Notes: generated by a model not told the origin, from the letters alone. A stretch of DNA of 64,000 nt from Holosporaceae bacterium 'Namur' (GCA_014116815.1 JACGYV010000008.1:1-64000); one strand, 5' to 3'. Shown: positions 1-9,113, numbered from the stretch's first letter. Translations and numbers: made by a program.

Positions 1-84
1 GTAGCTGATCCCATATTTACAGTACCACCTTACTGCCCATATAATAATTTCATGCTTGAAGTGTCGGTGCTTAAATATATTCAT
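1..84 (-). CDS. IS6-family transposase, N-terminal fragment cut by window edge
   Basis: Read on the minus strand from the ATG at 84, the frame begins MNIFKHRHFKHEIIIWAVRW and continues with YCKYGISY, which is the characteristic start of IS6/IS26-type transposases. Only 28 codons are visible because the gene runs off the left edge, so it cannot be said whether the element is intact. A matching IS6-type terminal inverted repeat lies 49 bases upstream at 133-150. The element sits just past the end of virD4. Confidence 0.8.
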   Translation of the reverse strand, partial: MNIFKHRHFKHEIIIWAVRWYCKYGISY

Positions 85-132
85 AATCCCCAAACTCTAT
101 AACCTATATCACCAACTTTATAATTCCATTCC

Positions 133-150
133 TTTATTTGCAACAGAGCC
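133..150 (-). repeat. IS6-family terminal inverted repeat
   Basis: On the minus strand this reads GGCTCTGTTGCAAATAAA, close to the terminal repeats of IS6 elements (IS26 and IS257 start GGCACTGTTGCAAA or GGTTCTGTTGCAAA). It faces inward toward the transposase start at 84, so base 150 should be the outer end of the element. The other end and the 8-bp target duplication lie outside the window. Confidence 0.75.
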
Positions 151-311
151 TTTTTAACTGGTTATATAAAAAAATTAATATAAATTTTATGTTAAACTTT
201 TATTAAGCTTTATAGAGATTTTCTAGATAATGCGCATACCTTTAGTCTATAATCCATGAATATTTTTAAGTGAGTGCATTTAAGAGTATATAACAATAAT
301 ACCAGCAGCTA
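151..311. other. Noncoding A+T-rich gap between IS6 end and virD4
   Basis: No coding frame or convincing hairpin was seen between the IS6 end and the stop of virD4. It would hold the 3' end of the virB8-D4 transcript if that ends here. Confidence 0.5.
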
Positions 312-2090
312 TCAGCTTTCTTCAGTTGCGGGTTTTTTAGAGCTCATCGTCTCTTTAGCTTTACGCGGGTCATACGGCTCCTGTTGCGGCAAACTGATAG
401 GCTTTAAGAGTCTTTTCTTGAAAAAAGCATCATCATAATACTTAATTTTTTTAGATTTAATCGGCGGGCAGGATTCAATAAGTAAAATTTGATCATCACG
501 CGGCAAACCGATAACTTCCTGCGGTAAAAGTAATGCCCGTTGAGTTTTGGAAATGTTTAATGACCTGGAAGCCGGGTTGAAATCCAAGAACTTAGGTCTG
601 TTAGCCGAAACTTGATCAACGGTTTTATTACCGATTAACTGTGAAATCAGGTTTGCCGTCTCCACGTTGTTTGCTGCAAAAGTTACCCTATAAGTTGCAT
701 TGGATAAAAACGAGTTCATCCCTGCTTCTTCGTATATACCTTTTAACTGCTCCGTATCTTGAATGATTAAAAATAGTCTAACGTGATAGCCCCTGAAATA
801 TGCGATACCGCTTGCAAATTGTTCCATCTTCCCGAGGGTAGGGAACTCATCCATCATGAACATTACTCCGTAAGGATCTTCCTTGCTCGGTAATCTTCTC
901 GCTAAGAACTCGGTAGCCTGCTGGTAAAACACCTGCATTAAAGGCTGCAAGCGTTGCAGGTTATCCGGTGTCAGCCCGACATAAACCGTTGTTAACGTGC
1001 GTTTGAAATCAAGTATGTTAAAGTCACTGGAAGCTGTTGCTGTATCAATAAGCGGGTTAGCCCATAATTCAAGGTTAGAGTTCATGGTGGATATTACGCC
1101 TGATCTCTCTTTATCGGCTTTTTGAAGGAAAGCTGCTATATTCATGTAAGCTACGGGGTGAATTTCCTGACCGATAGTATCGAGTACTACCGCAAGGTTA
1201 TATACTACGTCATCACTTCTCATAGTTCTAACTACTTCACCGAATGATTTTATCTTTTCCGGTACCGCAATCAGATATAACACCACTCCGACAAATAATG
1301 AGCGTGCTTCATTATTCCAAAATTCCTTTTCGGGCATGATTAAATTAGCAATTTTCTGTACGTCATCCACCATCTGGCCTGGTTTACTACTTACCCAGTC
1401 AATCGGGTTATAACAATGGGTAATACCGTCCGGGTCAGCCGGGTTCCAACAATAAACCTTTTGTCCCATCTTCTGCCGCCAACCGCTGGTAAGCTCAAAG
1501 TTTTCCAGTTTGATATCATGACAAAAAACGGAATCTTCCCAATAAAGTAAGTTCGGAATTACAAACCCCACACCTTTACCCGACCCGGTAGGTGCAAACA
1601 GTAAGCAATGCTGATATCCGGGTGCAACTAAATAACCTTTGTTATCTTTGCCGAGTAACATTCCCTTCTTAGCTCTTAAACCTGCTTTTGATATATCATC
1701 CTCGCTTGCCCATTTCGCATCACCGTGCAGAGCTTCCTCGGGTTTAAAAGGCCTTCTTTCATAAATGGCTTCGCGATATCTCCAAATCAGGAAAGCAAAT
1801 GTCGTAATAGGTATAATAGTAGCGAGTACTAATCTAAGTATAAAATAGTTGTGAAAAGTTATAGTGATGCTGGATAGATTGTTTATCCACCATAAATAAT
1901 AATTAATTAAAATTCCAAAAGGCTCAAATGTAGTCAGAAAAATCGGAGTTATAGAGCTTATTCCTGTTTCAGAAATTGTAATTGCAATCCCCGAAAGATA
2001 AAATGCAAAAATAACAACGGCAATTCCGAAAGCAACCGCCGCCATTGCGTTTCTAATAAAATTACCTGTCTTACCGAAGTTTTCAGCCAT
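312..2090 (-). CDS. virD4: Type IV secretion coupling ATPase VirD4
   Basis: VirD4 is the inner-membrane coupling ATPase that receives substrates and passes them to the VirB channel. The 592-residue protein has N-terminal membrane segments (about 15-40, 45-70 and 82-103), a Walker A motif APTGSGKGVG at 166-175, a Walker B-type stretch MFMMDEFPTLGKM near residue 405, and the usual TraG/VirD4 layout. The start at 2090 is preceded by AAGGA in the end of virB11, from which it is separated by only 5 bases. It is the last gene of the virB8-B9-B10-B11-D4 block. Its C-terminal tail is rich in Lys, Pro and Ser. Length and motifs are complete. Confidence 0.97.
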   Translation of the reverse strand: MAENFGKTGNFIRNAMAAVAFGIAVVIFAFYLSGIAITISETGISSITPIFLTTFEPFGILINYYLWWINNLSSITITFHNYFILRLVLATIIPITTFAFLIWRYREAIYERRPFKPEEALHGDAKWASEDDISKAGLRAKKGMLLGKDNKGYLVAPGYQHCLLFAPTGSGKGVGFVIPNLLYWEDSVFCHDIKLENFELTSGWRQKMGQKVYCWNPADPDGITHCYNPIDWVSSKPGQMVDDVQKIANLIMPEKEFWNNEARSLFVGVVLYLIAVPEKIKSFGEVVRTMRSDDVVYNLAVVLDTIGQEIHPVAYMNIAAFLQKADKERSGVISTMNSNLELWANPLIDTATASSDFNILDFKRTLTTVYVGLTPDNLQRLQPLMQVFYQQATEFLARRLPSKEDPYGVMFMMDEFPTLGKMEQFASGIAYFRGYHVRLFLIIQDTEQLKGIYEEAGMNSFLSNATYRVTFAANNVETANLISQLIGNKTVDQVSANRPKFLDFNPASRSLNISKTQRALLLPQEVIGLPRDDQILLIESCPPIKSKKIKYYDDAFFKKRLLKPISLPQQEPYDPRKAKETMSSKKPATEES

Positions 2091-2095
2091 ACCGA

Positions 2096-3094
2096 TTACA
2101 GTCCTTGGGTTATGTTTCTTGATCCTTTAAAGTAAATTTCCGATATATATCGTTTACCTTTTCCGGCTCTTTTTAATTGTACAACAACATCAATAACATT
2201 TAAAATATATTCTTTAATTTGCTCGGGCGGCATTCCTAAACCTGCCTGCATAACCATGAGCTTCAATTGCTCAAGTGCCATTAGCGGAGTATCTGCGTGC
2301 AATGTTGATATCGAGCCCGGGTGGCCGGTGTTTATCGCTCTTAAAAAGCTGAATGCTTCGGCGCCTCTCAGTTCTCCTACAATGATTCTGTCCGGTCTTA
2401 AACGTAAACATGCTTCGATCAGATCCTGAGTGGTTACTTTCGCACGGCCTTGTCCACCTTTGGATGATAATAGGTGCAGTCTGTTAGGATGACTGCTCAA
2501 ATCTATTTCTCTTGCATCTTCACAAGTGATTAAACGCTCTTCTTTAGGGATGGTACGGAGCATGGCATTGGTAAACGTTGTTTTACCGGTGGAAGTACCG
2601 CCGCTGATTATAATATTTTTTCTGGAGAGGATTCCGGTTTTTAAGAATTCTTTAATATTTTTATTCTTAAGATAATTATTTAAAATTTCTCTTGCTTCAT
2701 CGTGTTCTTCTTCGATGGCCGTGCTGTCAAAAGCTCCCATTTTCTCATAATCATCCAGGCTCATTTTAATTGTAGAAGGCTTTCTGATCGACATGCCGAT
2801 GGTTCCCGATTCGCAAGCAGGAGGTATTATAATCTGGATCCTGTAACCGTTAGGAAGAGTTGCGGAAAGTAACGGGGTTTCTTCACTTATTTTCTGATCG
2901 GTCGATTGCGCAACCAGTAGGCTTAAACCCCGCAGGTGATCGAAGTCCAGTTCGGGCATGCTTTCATATCTGATATCTCCCCTCTTTTCAATCCATGCTT
3001 CGAAAGGACGGTTAATTGAGACTTCATTAACATCCTCTTCGGCAAAGATCTTTTTTAACGGTTCAAGATAAGTTTCTAAAGCGGTTAAGGTCAT
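2096..3094 (-). CDS. virB11: Type IV secretion ATPase VirB11
   Basis: VirB11 is a hexameric traffic ATPase at the cytoplasmic base of the type IV secretion system. The 332-residue sequence has the N-terminal domain, Walker A GGTSTGKTT at 165-173, an Asp box (LITCEDAREIDL), Walker B (LRPDRIIVGELRG) and a His box (NTGHPGSISTLHAD). Its start overlaps the end of virB10 by 4 bases (ATGA), which suggests translational coupling. The family length is normal and no key residue is missing. Confidence 0.97.
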   Translation of the reverse strand: MTLTALETYLEPLKKIFAEEDVNEVSINRPFEAWIEKRGDIRYESMPELDFDHLRGLSLLVAQSTDQKISEETPLLSATLPNGYRIQIIIPPACESGTIGMSIRKPSTIKMSLDDYEKMGAFDSTAIEEEHDEAREILNNYLKNKNIKEFLKTGILSRKNIIISGGTSTGKTTFTNAMLRTIPKEERLITCEDAREIDLSSHPNRLHLLSSKGGQGRAKVTTQDLIEACLRLRPDRIIVGELRGAEAFSFLRAINTGHPGSISTLHADTPLMALEQLKLMVMQAGLGMPPEQIKEYILNVIDVVVQLKRAGKGKRYISEIYFKGSRNITQGL

Positions 3095-4473
3095 TTCAGT
3101 ACCTGTGCGCTGTTTGAAGTAAATCCTGAAGGGAAGACCAGATCTTTTTTAACGTAAATATTTATATAAGCGCCTTGGTTCACGGTAATTGTCGGTTTAG
3201 TAGAGAAGGTTTTTTCAACTATTTCTTTACCTACTTTTGTAAATTGATCAGAAGCTTCCTGAGCTTGTTGAGCAGCAAAAGTTGATTGCGAAGTAGTCGA
3301 TGTACCACCGACACCTGTAGTTGTAGTAGTGCTTACTTGATCGTTTTTATTCACATTAGTAAATTTATTGGCAAGCACAGGTATTACGTATGAAACGAGT
3401 AATGCCGAGCCCAATTTAGTCCAGAATTTGTTATCAAGTTTACCTTCAACTCCGGCTCTTCCGAGTTGGTCGGTGCCCGGAGAAGAAATTGCAAGATCAA
3501 TACCATCCGGCCTTATAACTCGATCCCAAACTATGCTTACCCTGGTTTGGCCGTCTTTTATTTCGGAATCATAAGTTCCAACTACCCTTGAGCCTTTCGG
3601 AAGCAAAATATTTTTGCCCGATTCGGCATAGACGTCACGGACAATAGCAGCTCTTAACATTCCCGGCAGATCAGTGTTAATTGCCGTCTCTAAAACTGCA
3701 TTAATAACTTTTCCTTGTGCAATAATTAAATCGGTATTACCGATCTTAGTCGCCGTTACCTGTTCGGAAGAGGTTTTGGAAAGTGAAACGCCGTCCAAAG
3801 AGCCGTTACCGAAGCCTAAAAAATCAACTTTGTTTTTTTTCTTGGATTCCCCAGAGTCTTTTTCATCAGTTGCACCTTTTTTATCTGTAGTAGAAAATGC
3901 TCCTCCGCCACCCACCACAATCATGCCTGCTTTACGTTTAGCTTCCAGTTTTTTCGTCCTTTCAAGATCGTCTGAATTAGATTTTACGATATTATTAATA
4001 ATCGGTGCGTTATTTGATTGGTTAAATAACGGGGAAGAGGGAACGAGCGGAGTAGGGGGGGGAGGCGGCTCCGGAGGAGTCGGGTCGGTAAGCGGAGGAG
4101 GGTCGGGTAATTTAGGAGGAGTTATACTTACGGTTGCTTCCGCAGGTTTAGTTACCGGTGCCGAGGTTTTCAGCAATTCTTCTTTTTGAGCTGCTATTTC
4201 TCTTTCTTTCTTATCTTTAATCTCTTCCGGGGAGTAAGGGCGCCCGAAAAATATATAGTATAATACCCCGATGGTAACTACTACGATTCCAATCGCCATA
4301 ACCTTTTTATGTTGTGGTGTAGAAGCAACTATAGAAAATTGGCTTGCTTGGCTTCCCTGTTCGTTACTATTTTCCGAGGACGCACTTGAAGGCTCCGCTT
4401 CGCTGCCGGAAGCCTCGGTATGGTTGGCATCGACCTCAATTACTTTATTATTTTTATCGTCTGGCATCATCAT
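3091..4473 (-). CDS. virB10: Type IV secretion channel protein VirB10
   Basis: VirB10 spans both membranes and couples ATPase energy to the outer-membrane core complex. The 460-residue protein has an acidic, Ser-rich cytoplasmic N-terminus, one membrane helix at about 57-76, a proline-rich periplasmic region (about 110-145), and a C-terminal TrbI/VirB10 domain with the typical stretch LLPKGSRVVGTYDSEIKDG. Three ATG codons follow one another at 4473, 4470 and 4467; the purine-rich TGGA lies very close to the first, so the third may be used. It sits 8 bases after virB9 and overlaps virB11. Confidence 0.96.
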   Translation of the reverse strand: MMMPDDKNNKVIEVDANHTEASGSEAEPSSASSENSNEQGSQASQFSIVASTPQHKKVMAIGIVVVTIGVLYYIFFGRPYSPEEIKDKKEREIAAQKEELLKTSAPVTKPAEATVSITPPKLPDPPPLTDPTPPEPPPPPTPLVPSSPLFNQSNNAPIINNIVKSNSDDLERTKKLEAKRKAGMIVVGGGGAFSTTDKKGATDEKDSGESKKKNKVDFLGFGNGSLDGVSLSKTSSEQVTATKIGNTDLIIAQGKVINAVLETAINTDLPGMLRAAIVRDVYAESGKNILLPKGSRVVGTYDSEIKDGQTRVSIVWDRVIRPDGIDLAISSPGTDQLGRAGVEGKLDNKFWTKLGSALLVSYVIPVLANKFTNVNKNDQVSTTTTTGVGGTSTTSQSTFAAQQAQEASDQFTKVGKEIVEKTFSTKPTITVNQGAYINIYVKKDLVFPSGFTSNSAQVLK

Positions 4474-4481
4474 TCCATTAT

Positions 4482-5210
4482 TTATTTTTTATAATTCTCA
4501 TTATATACTTTCACGATATCCATATTATCAGATAGCTCAAATTCCGGGGCAACCGTGTTAACTACAATATATTTTCCTTTTATTTTAGGAACGAGTTTTA
4601 CCGAAGTTTTACCGCTCACAGTACTTATTTGCGGAACGTTTCGTATTGAAGGAAACTCGAAAAACGTATTTATCCCGTCATCAAATATTTTAATCGGTGC
4701 AATTCTATCAGCTCCGGAAAGGGTATAATTAAAGTTGAAAGGTTTTACGACAGGTATAGCATCCTGTTCTGAAAAGCTTTTAACTTGAGGTTTAATCTGA
4801 TCGGTTTCATCATCAGGGTAGAAGAATCGGACTACATATACCAATTCCTCATCAATTGTATATGACAGTAATCTTGATTGAATTTCAAATTGGTATGTTC
4901 TCATATTGGTTATGATTGTCATATTAGTAAGAATGTTTTCCTCAAGCGGTCTAATAAAGAGCCTTCTGCCGACGGGAATTAACTGCCATGCAAAGCTGTT
5001 TCCTACTGAAATAGTTTGTATTTCTTCACCGTCGGCAAATTCAATACTCGTCTGATATCCGTAATGTACAACCACTCTAAAAACTTCGTTTTCACTATAT
5101 ACGAAAGTTTTTATTCTGCTGTCGATTGCGATAGGTTGATCGGCATGAGCAAATGCGCAAGGTAAGATTAATAATATTAATAAAATAAATCTTTTAGTTA
5201 AACTACACAT
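4482..5210 (-). CDS. virB9: Type IV secretion outer-membrane core protein VirB9
   Basis: VirB9 (CagX/TrbG family) is a periplasmic and outer-membrane core subunit that associates with VirB7 and VirB10. The 242-residue protein starts with a cleavable signal peptide (hydrophobic ILLILLILPCAFA, cleavage near AHA at about residue 22). An N-terminal domain with the SRIKTFVYSENEVF stretch is followed by a C-terminal beta domain ending in VPQISTVSGKTS-type residues. It lies 5 bases after virB8 in the same operon. Confidence 0.95.
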   Translation of the reverse strand: MCSLTKRFILLILLILPCAFAHADQPIAIDSRIKTFVYSENEVFRVVVHYGYQTSIEFADGEEIQTISVGNSFAWQLIPVGRRLFIRPLEENILTNMTIITNMRTYQFEIQSRLLSYTIDEELVYVVRFFYPDDETDQIKPQVKSFSEQDAIPVVKPFNFNYTLSGADRIAPIKIFDDGINTFFEFPSIRNVPQISTVSGKTSVKLVPKIKGKYIVVNTVAPEFELSDNMDIVKVYNENYKK

Positions 5211-5215
5211 CTTTG

Positions 5216-5926
5216 CTATGCTCCTCTTTGTTGTTCATCTTCAATTCTATACAAGGTTACTTTAAATCCTAGCGGATTAATTAACCTCTCATCATCATTC
5301 ATTTGTAAGTTAGCAAATTTAAATTCTACGAAACAAATTTTATCCATTACCTGGTTCATTATTCCTTTTACTTCCATCCTAATTCTAACCTGTGCAGATG
5401 TCGGTGATTGGAAAATTATAGATTTTAAGCTTACCGTTCTATAGTTATTATTACCATATAAATTATACGGGCTATTAGGGTTTTTAATACTGAATTTGGG
5501 TCTATAGTCACTATAATACACATCTTCCGAAGAAAGAACCCTTACTACCGTATTGTAATTATAATCATAGGAATTGAAAATGAATTCTTCTCTTGCTCTT
5601 ATGTATTTCATAACAAAATACCTTTTAACGGCGTCATCCGCCGAGTAAGCTTTAACGCTCACAGGCTCCACAACGGTAGGTACACCGGATTTTCGCTCAA
5701 TTTCAATTACAAAGGGTTCAATTGAGCGGGTACTTTTTATATACCTGATGGCAAGCACTGAAAGTGCTATAGTAATCAATGAAATGATACAAACTAGAAA
5801 CAAAAGGTTGCGTTGTATAAGCATTTTTTCATAGCGTTCGGAGTACCAATTCTTTAATGAAAGCGTAGCTTCCTTTGACTGCTCCTCTTTTTTCAATAAT
5901 CCTTTTATTTTATCTATAAATTTCAT
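5216..5926 (-). CDS. virB8: Type IV secretion inner-membrane assembly protein VirB8
   Basis: VirB8 is a bitopic inner-membrane protein that nucleates assembly of the secretion channel. The 236-residue sequence has a charged cytoplasmic N-terminus, a single membrane helix at about 38-60 and a periplasmic domain of NTF2-like fold containing the family stretch YSADDAVKRYFVMKYIRARE. It is the first virB gene of this block; sodB ends 39 bases upstream on the same strand. A second VirB8, common in Rickettsiales, is not in the window. Confidence 0.95.
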   Translation of the reverse strand: MKFIDKIKGLLKKEEQSKEATLSLKNWYSERYEKMLIQRNLLFLVCIISLITIALSVLAIRYIKSTRSIEPFVIEIERKSGVPTVVEPVSVKAYSADDAVKRYFVMKYIRAREEFIFNSYDYNYNTVVRVLSSEDVYYSDYRPKFSIKNPNSPYNLYGNNNYRTVSLKSIIFQSPTSAQVRIRMEVKGIMNQVMDKICFVEFKFANLQMNDDERLINPLGFKVTLYRIEDEQQRGA

Positions 5927-5965
5927 ATGATTCCTAAATTATATTTCCCCGCCTCAATTAATAAT

Positions 5966-6592
5966 CTATCTTGAATTAAAGTTTTCTTCAACAAATTGCC
6001 AGTTAATTAGCTTTTCTATAAACGTATTTACATAATCAGCTCTGCGATTATGATAATCCAAATAGTATGCATGTTCCCAAACATCGATAGTCAGAAGGGC
6101 TTTTTGACCTAAAACCATAGGAAGTTCGGCATTAGCGGTCTTTATTACTTTTAACTTATCTTTATCTGAAATCAGCCATGCCCAACCGCTTCCGAACTGA
6201 GTAATAGCCGCATTTTTGAATTCCTCAGTAAATTTTTCCATGCTTCCGAAATCTTTATTTATTTTATCTTGTAAAGTTTGAGAAGGTAAGCCGCCGCCGT
6301 CTTTTTTCATACAATGCCATAAAAAAGCATGATTCCAAACTTGCGCGGCATTATTAAAAATCCCCACCTTATCAGCTTTTTTATAAGATTCCTTTATAAT
6401 ATCTTCTAATCCCATTTCAGCAAACGGAGTATCTTTTATTAAGTTATTCAAGTTTGTAACATAGGTTTGGTGATGCTTACCGTGATGAAAAGACAAGGTC
6501 TCTTCAGAGACATAAGGTTCCAGTGCATTTTTGGCATAAGGCAGCTGAGGTAGAGTAAAATTATTTCTTTGCGCAAGTAAATCTTTTAACAT
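5966..6592 (-). CDS. sodB: Superoxide dismutase, iron type
   Basis: This enzyme converts superoxide to hydrogen peroxide and oxygen. The 208-residue sequence keeps all four metal ligands: H36 (in FHHGKHHQTYV), H88 (VWNHAFLW), D170 and H174 (DVWEHAYY). Gln84 in AAQVWNH and the stretch QFGSGWAWL favour the iron form. A strong ribosome site, AAGGAGA, precedes the ATG. It stands directly ahead of virB8 on the same strand; in Anaplasmataceae sodB is known to lead a virB3-B6 operon, so co-transcription with secretion genes is plausible here as well. Confidence 0.97.
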   Translation of the reverse strand: MLKDLLAQRNNFTLPQLPYAKNALEPYVSEETLSFHHGKHHQTYVTNLNNLIKDTPFAEMGLEDIIKESYKKADKVGIFNNAAQVWNHAFLWHCMKKDGGGLPSQTLQDKINKDFGSMEKFTEEFKNAAITQFGSGWAWLISDKDKLKVIKTANAELPMVLGQKALLTIDVWEHAYYLDYHNRRADYVNTFIEKLINWQFVEENFNSR

Positions 6593-6787
6593 TGTCTTCT
6601 CCTTAATTAATTTAACTCTTGAATACTAACCAATTTAAAATATAAATACCATAAATAGCAATATTCAAAAGGCAAAAAGCACCCAAATAAATTTGACTGT
6701 TACTATTATCTTTAATAGGGTAGAAAGTAATTTGCAAGGTGTAGATTATATTAAACAAAAACTTATTTACTTTTTTAACATAAAATT

Positions 6788-7705
6788 ATGAAAAAGATCG
6801 GTATAAATGATACAATAACTATTTTCGGCGGTAGCGGCTTTATCGGAAGTTATATTGTAAAAGAACTAGCTAAGACGGGGGCTAAGATAAAAATAATTTC
6901 CCGTAATCCGGAAGAGAATAATCAGCTGAAAGTTTGCGGTTCAGTCGGGCAAGTTGCTTTTATTAAAGGGGATATTAAAAGTTTTAAAGACATTGAAAAA
7001 AACGTTGAAGGTTCAACATATGTAATAAATCTGGTTGGCATCCTGTTTGAAAGCGGTAAACAAAAATTTAACAAGTTACATTTAGAAGCTGCAAAGAATA
7101 TTGCATTATCATGTTCTAATAACAATGTTAAAAGATTGATACATTTTTCAGCGCTGGGAGTAAATAGAAATCATACTTCCAAATATGCCTCAACTAAGCT
7201 TGAGGGTGAAAAAGCTGTGCTTCAGACATTTCCGAATTCAGTGATTATTCGCCCAAGCGTAGTGTTCGGAAGAGAGGATAATTTTATAAATATGTTTGCA
7301 AAACTTATTGCCGTGTTCCCCGTTATTCCTTTAATCGGCGGCCGAAGCAGGTTTCAGCCGGTTTATGTTTCGGATATTGCTGAAGCTGTGGGTATATGTT
7401 TAGTTAAAGATAATATTAGCGGAAAAGTTTTTGAGTTGGGAGGGTCAAAAGTCTATACTTTGCGAGAGATATATGAATTGATATTTAAATTGACCGGCAG
7501 AAAAAAGCCGTTGGTAAATATTCCATTCATATTTGCTAAAGTTATGGCTGCAATTTTAAGTTTATTACCTCGGCCATTACTTACTTGTGACCAAGTTGAG
7601 TTACTTAAAACCGATAATGTTTTACTAAAAACTAAGAACGGTTTTGAAGAATTAGGCTTGACCTCAACCTCAATGGAAGCAGTTTTATCCGAGTATATCA
7701 GATAA
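6788..7705 (+). CDS. NDUFA9-like NAD(P)-binding protein (complex I accessory)
   Basis: This is an atypical short-chain dehydrogenase of the extended SDR/NmrA type, most similar in outline to the NDUFA9 accessory subunit of alphaproteobacterial and mitochondrial complex I. The 305-residue sequence opens with the Rossmann motif IFGGSGFIGSYIV (about residues 12-24), has a Tyr-x-x-x-Lys pair (YASTKLEGEK) and the stretch FQPVYVSDIAEAV near the middle. An NDUFA12-type gene follows 67 bases downstream, which supports a complex I role. A general nucleotide-sugar epimerase function is less likely. Confidence 0.85.
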   Translation: MKKIGINDTITIFGGSGFIGSYIVKELAKTGAKIKIISRNPEENNQLKVCGSVGQVAFIKGDIKSFKDIEKNVEGSTYVINLVGILFESGKQKFNKLHLEAAKNIALSCSNNNVKRLIHFSALGVNRNHTSKYASTKLEGEKAVLQTFPNSVIIRPSVVFGREDNFINMFAKLIAVFPVIPLIGGRSRFQPVYVSDIAEAVGICLVKDNISGKVFELGGSKVYTLREIYELIFKLTGRKKPLVNIPFIFAKVMAAILSLLPRPLLTCDQVELLKTDNVLLKTKNGFEELGLTSTSMEAVLSEYIR

Positions 7706-7772
7706 CTGAATTGACTTATTCTCCGGGCAATAATATTATTATATTAATAAAGAGAGGAAATATAATTTTTCT

Positions 7773-8132
7773 ATGAATTTAACAATTTGGATTTATACAA
7801 AGCTATTCGGCAAGTGTAGGGGGGAGGATCAGTTCGGTAATCGATACTATGAATCAAAGCGTTTTCATAGAGATTTTAACAGAAATGACCGTTGGGTCTA
7901 TTATAAAGGTATACCTGAGCCTTCAAAAATTCCGCCTGTGTGGTATGGCTGGTTGCATTATCAATCGGATGAAGTGCCGCAAAAAGATAAAAAATTATAT
8001 AAATGGGAAAAAGAAAAAGTACCGAATTTAACCGGTACGGAGTTTGCATATTATCCTAGCGGTCATGTTTTAGGTGACGGAAAGAGAAGAAAGGCTACCG
8101 GTGATTATGAAGCCTGGAAACCAAATCAATAA
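7773..8132 (+). CDS. NADH:ubiquinone oxidoreductase accessory subunit, NDUFA12 family
   Basis: This is a small subunit of respiratory complex I, the bacterial counterpart of mitochondrial NDUFA12/B17.2. The 119-residue protein shows the family's aromatic-rich core: YESKRFHRDFNRNDRWVYYK, then PPVWYGWLHYQSDEVP and a C-terminal YEAWKP. An N-terminal hydrophobic turn precedes the GEDQFGNRYYE motif. It is followed after 11 bases by mlaD, and this NDUFA12-mlaD-DUF2155 order recurs in alphaproteobacteria. Confidence 0.93.
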   Translation: MNLTIWIYTKLFGKCRGEDQFGNRYYESKRFHRDFNRNDRWVYYKGIPEPSKIPPVWYGWLHYQSDEVPQKDKKLYKWEKEKVPNLTGTEFAYYPSGHVLGDGKRRKATGDYEAWKPNQ

Positions 8133-8143
8133 CGGGAGAGGAA

Positions 8144-8656
8144 ATGTCTAAGAATATTTTTGAAACAGTGGTCGGGTTTATAGTGCTTGCGGTTGCAGTA
8201 GGCTTTATAATAATCGCTTATAAAAGCGGCAGTATAAATTATAAGGATATTAAAGGTTATAAGGTAACTGCTCAGTTTACCAGAATTGACGGTATTAATA
8301 TCGGAAGTGATGTTAAATTAAGCGGGGTTAAAGTTGGTAATGTTATCTCTCTCAGATTGGATCCGAAAAGTTATAATGCGGTAATTGAGCTCGTTATAAA
8401 CGATGATTATAAGCTTCCTGTTGATAGTTCAGCTGAAGTTATCGGTAACGGTTTGCTGGGTGATAAGTATATTTCCCTTGCACCCGGAGCGGATGAAGAA
8501 TTGCTGAAAGAAGGTGGTAGAATTGAATTCACTCAACCTGCTATTAGTTTTGAGAGCTTAATTGCCAGGTTTATTTTCGGTTCTACGGATGGCAATAAGA
8601 AACAAAAGGATAATAATAATTCTTCGGATACTTCGCATGCTGCAAATCCCAGCTAA
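8144..8656 (+). CDS. mlaD: Outer-membrane lipid asymmetry protein MlaD (MCE domain)
   Basis: MlaD is the inner-membrane-anchored substrate-binding subunit of the Mla phospholipid transport system. The 170-residue sequence has one N-terminal membrane helix (about 9-27) and a single MCE domain (about 40-118) with TAQFTRIDGINIGSDVKLSG and the later NGLLGDKYISL. The tail is short and Lys/Asn/Ser-rich. A GGAGAGG ribosome site sits before the ATG. Its 3' end overlaps the start of the DUF2155 gene by 20 bases. Confidence 0.95.
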   Translation: MSKNIFETVVGFIVLAVAVGFIIIAYKSGSINYKDIKGYKVTAQFTRIDGINIGSDVKLSGVKVGNVISLRLDPKSYNAVIELVINDDYKLPVDSSAEVIGNGLLGDKYISLAPGADEELLKEGGRIEFTQPAISFESLIARFIFGSTDGNKKQKDNNNSSDTSHAANPS

Positions 8657-9113
8657 ATTTTTAGCTTTTATTTTTATTTTTTTGAATACGGTATTTGCTG
8701 CGGAAAATAATGACAGCACCCTTGTAAAAAAAATAGATGAATCAATCTTTAGTGCTCTGGATAAAGCGAGTACGGAAGAGATAGAAAGGCAAGGGGTAAG
8801 GGGGAGCTTCTATAATACCGCTCAAATCAATATTGTTGATAAAAAAATGGGTAAGATGGATATTGTAACGGTTAATCTCCAAAAACCTATTATGTTTAAT
8901 GATGAAATTGCTATCAGAATTCTTAGCTGTTGGAAGGAGAACGAAAAAAAACTTTTACCTGACAGTAAAGCATGGATTGAATTTTATACGGTTTCCAAGC
9001 AAAATGAGCTGGATAAGCAGTTTAGCGGTTGGATATTCTCTAATAATGCAGGGATTTCAAAATACTTTAATGAAAAATATGAGTTTATTCTTAGCGACTG
9101 TGTAAATGATTAG
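8637..9113 (+). CDS. DUF2155 family exported protein
   Basis: A 158-residue exported protein when started at the ATG at 8637, which gives a clean signal peptide (MLQIPAKFLAFIFIFLNTVF, cleavage near AA). An upstream start at 8562 is open but would overlap mlaD by 95 bases and place a basic stretch before the signal. The body has the DUF2155 pattern: VTVNLQKPIMFNDEIAIRILSCW, then AWIEFY and FSGWIFSNNAGISKY. The function of the family is unknown; it is repeatedly found beside complex I NDUFA12 and mlaD genes in alphaproteobacteria. Confidence 0.85.
   Translation: MLQIPAKFLAFIFIFLNTVFAAENNDSTLVKKIDESIFSALDKASTEEIERQGVRGSFYNTAQINIVDKKMGKMDIVTVNLQKPIMFNDEIAIRILSCWKENEKKLLPDSKAWIEFYTVSKQNELDKQFSGWIFSNNAGISKYFNEKYEFILSDCVND

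Noticed and set aside
3368..4561. Several open frames on the plus strand opposite virB10
   Set aside because: They lie antisense to a well-supported gene and have Ser/Gly-rich, low-complexity composition mirrored from its Pro-rich region.
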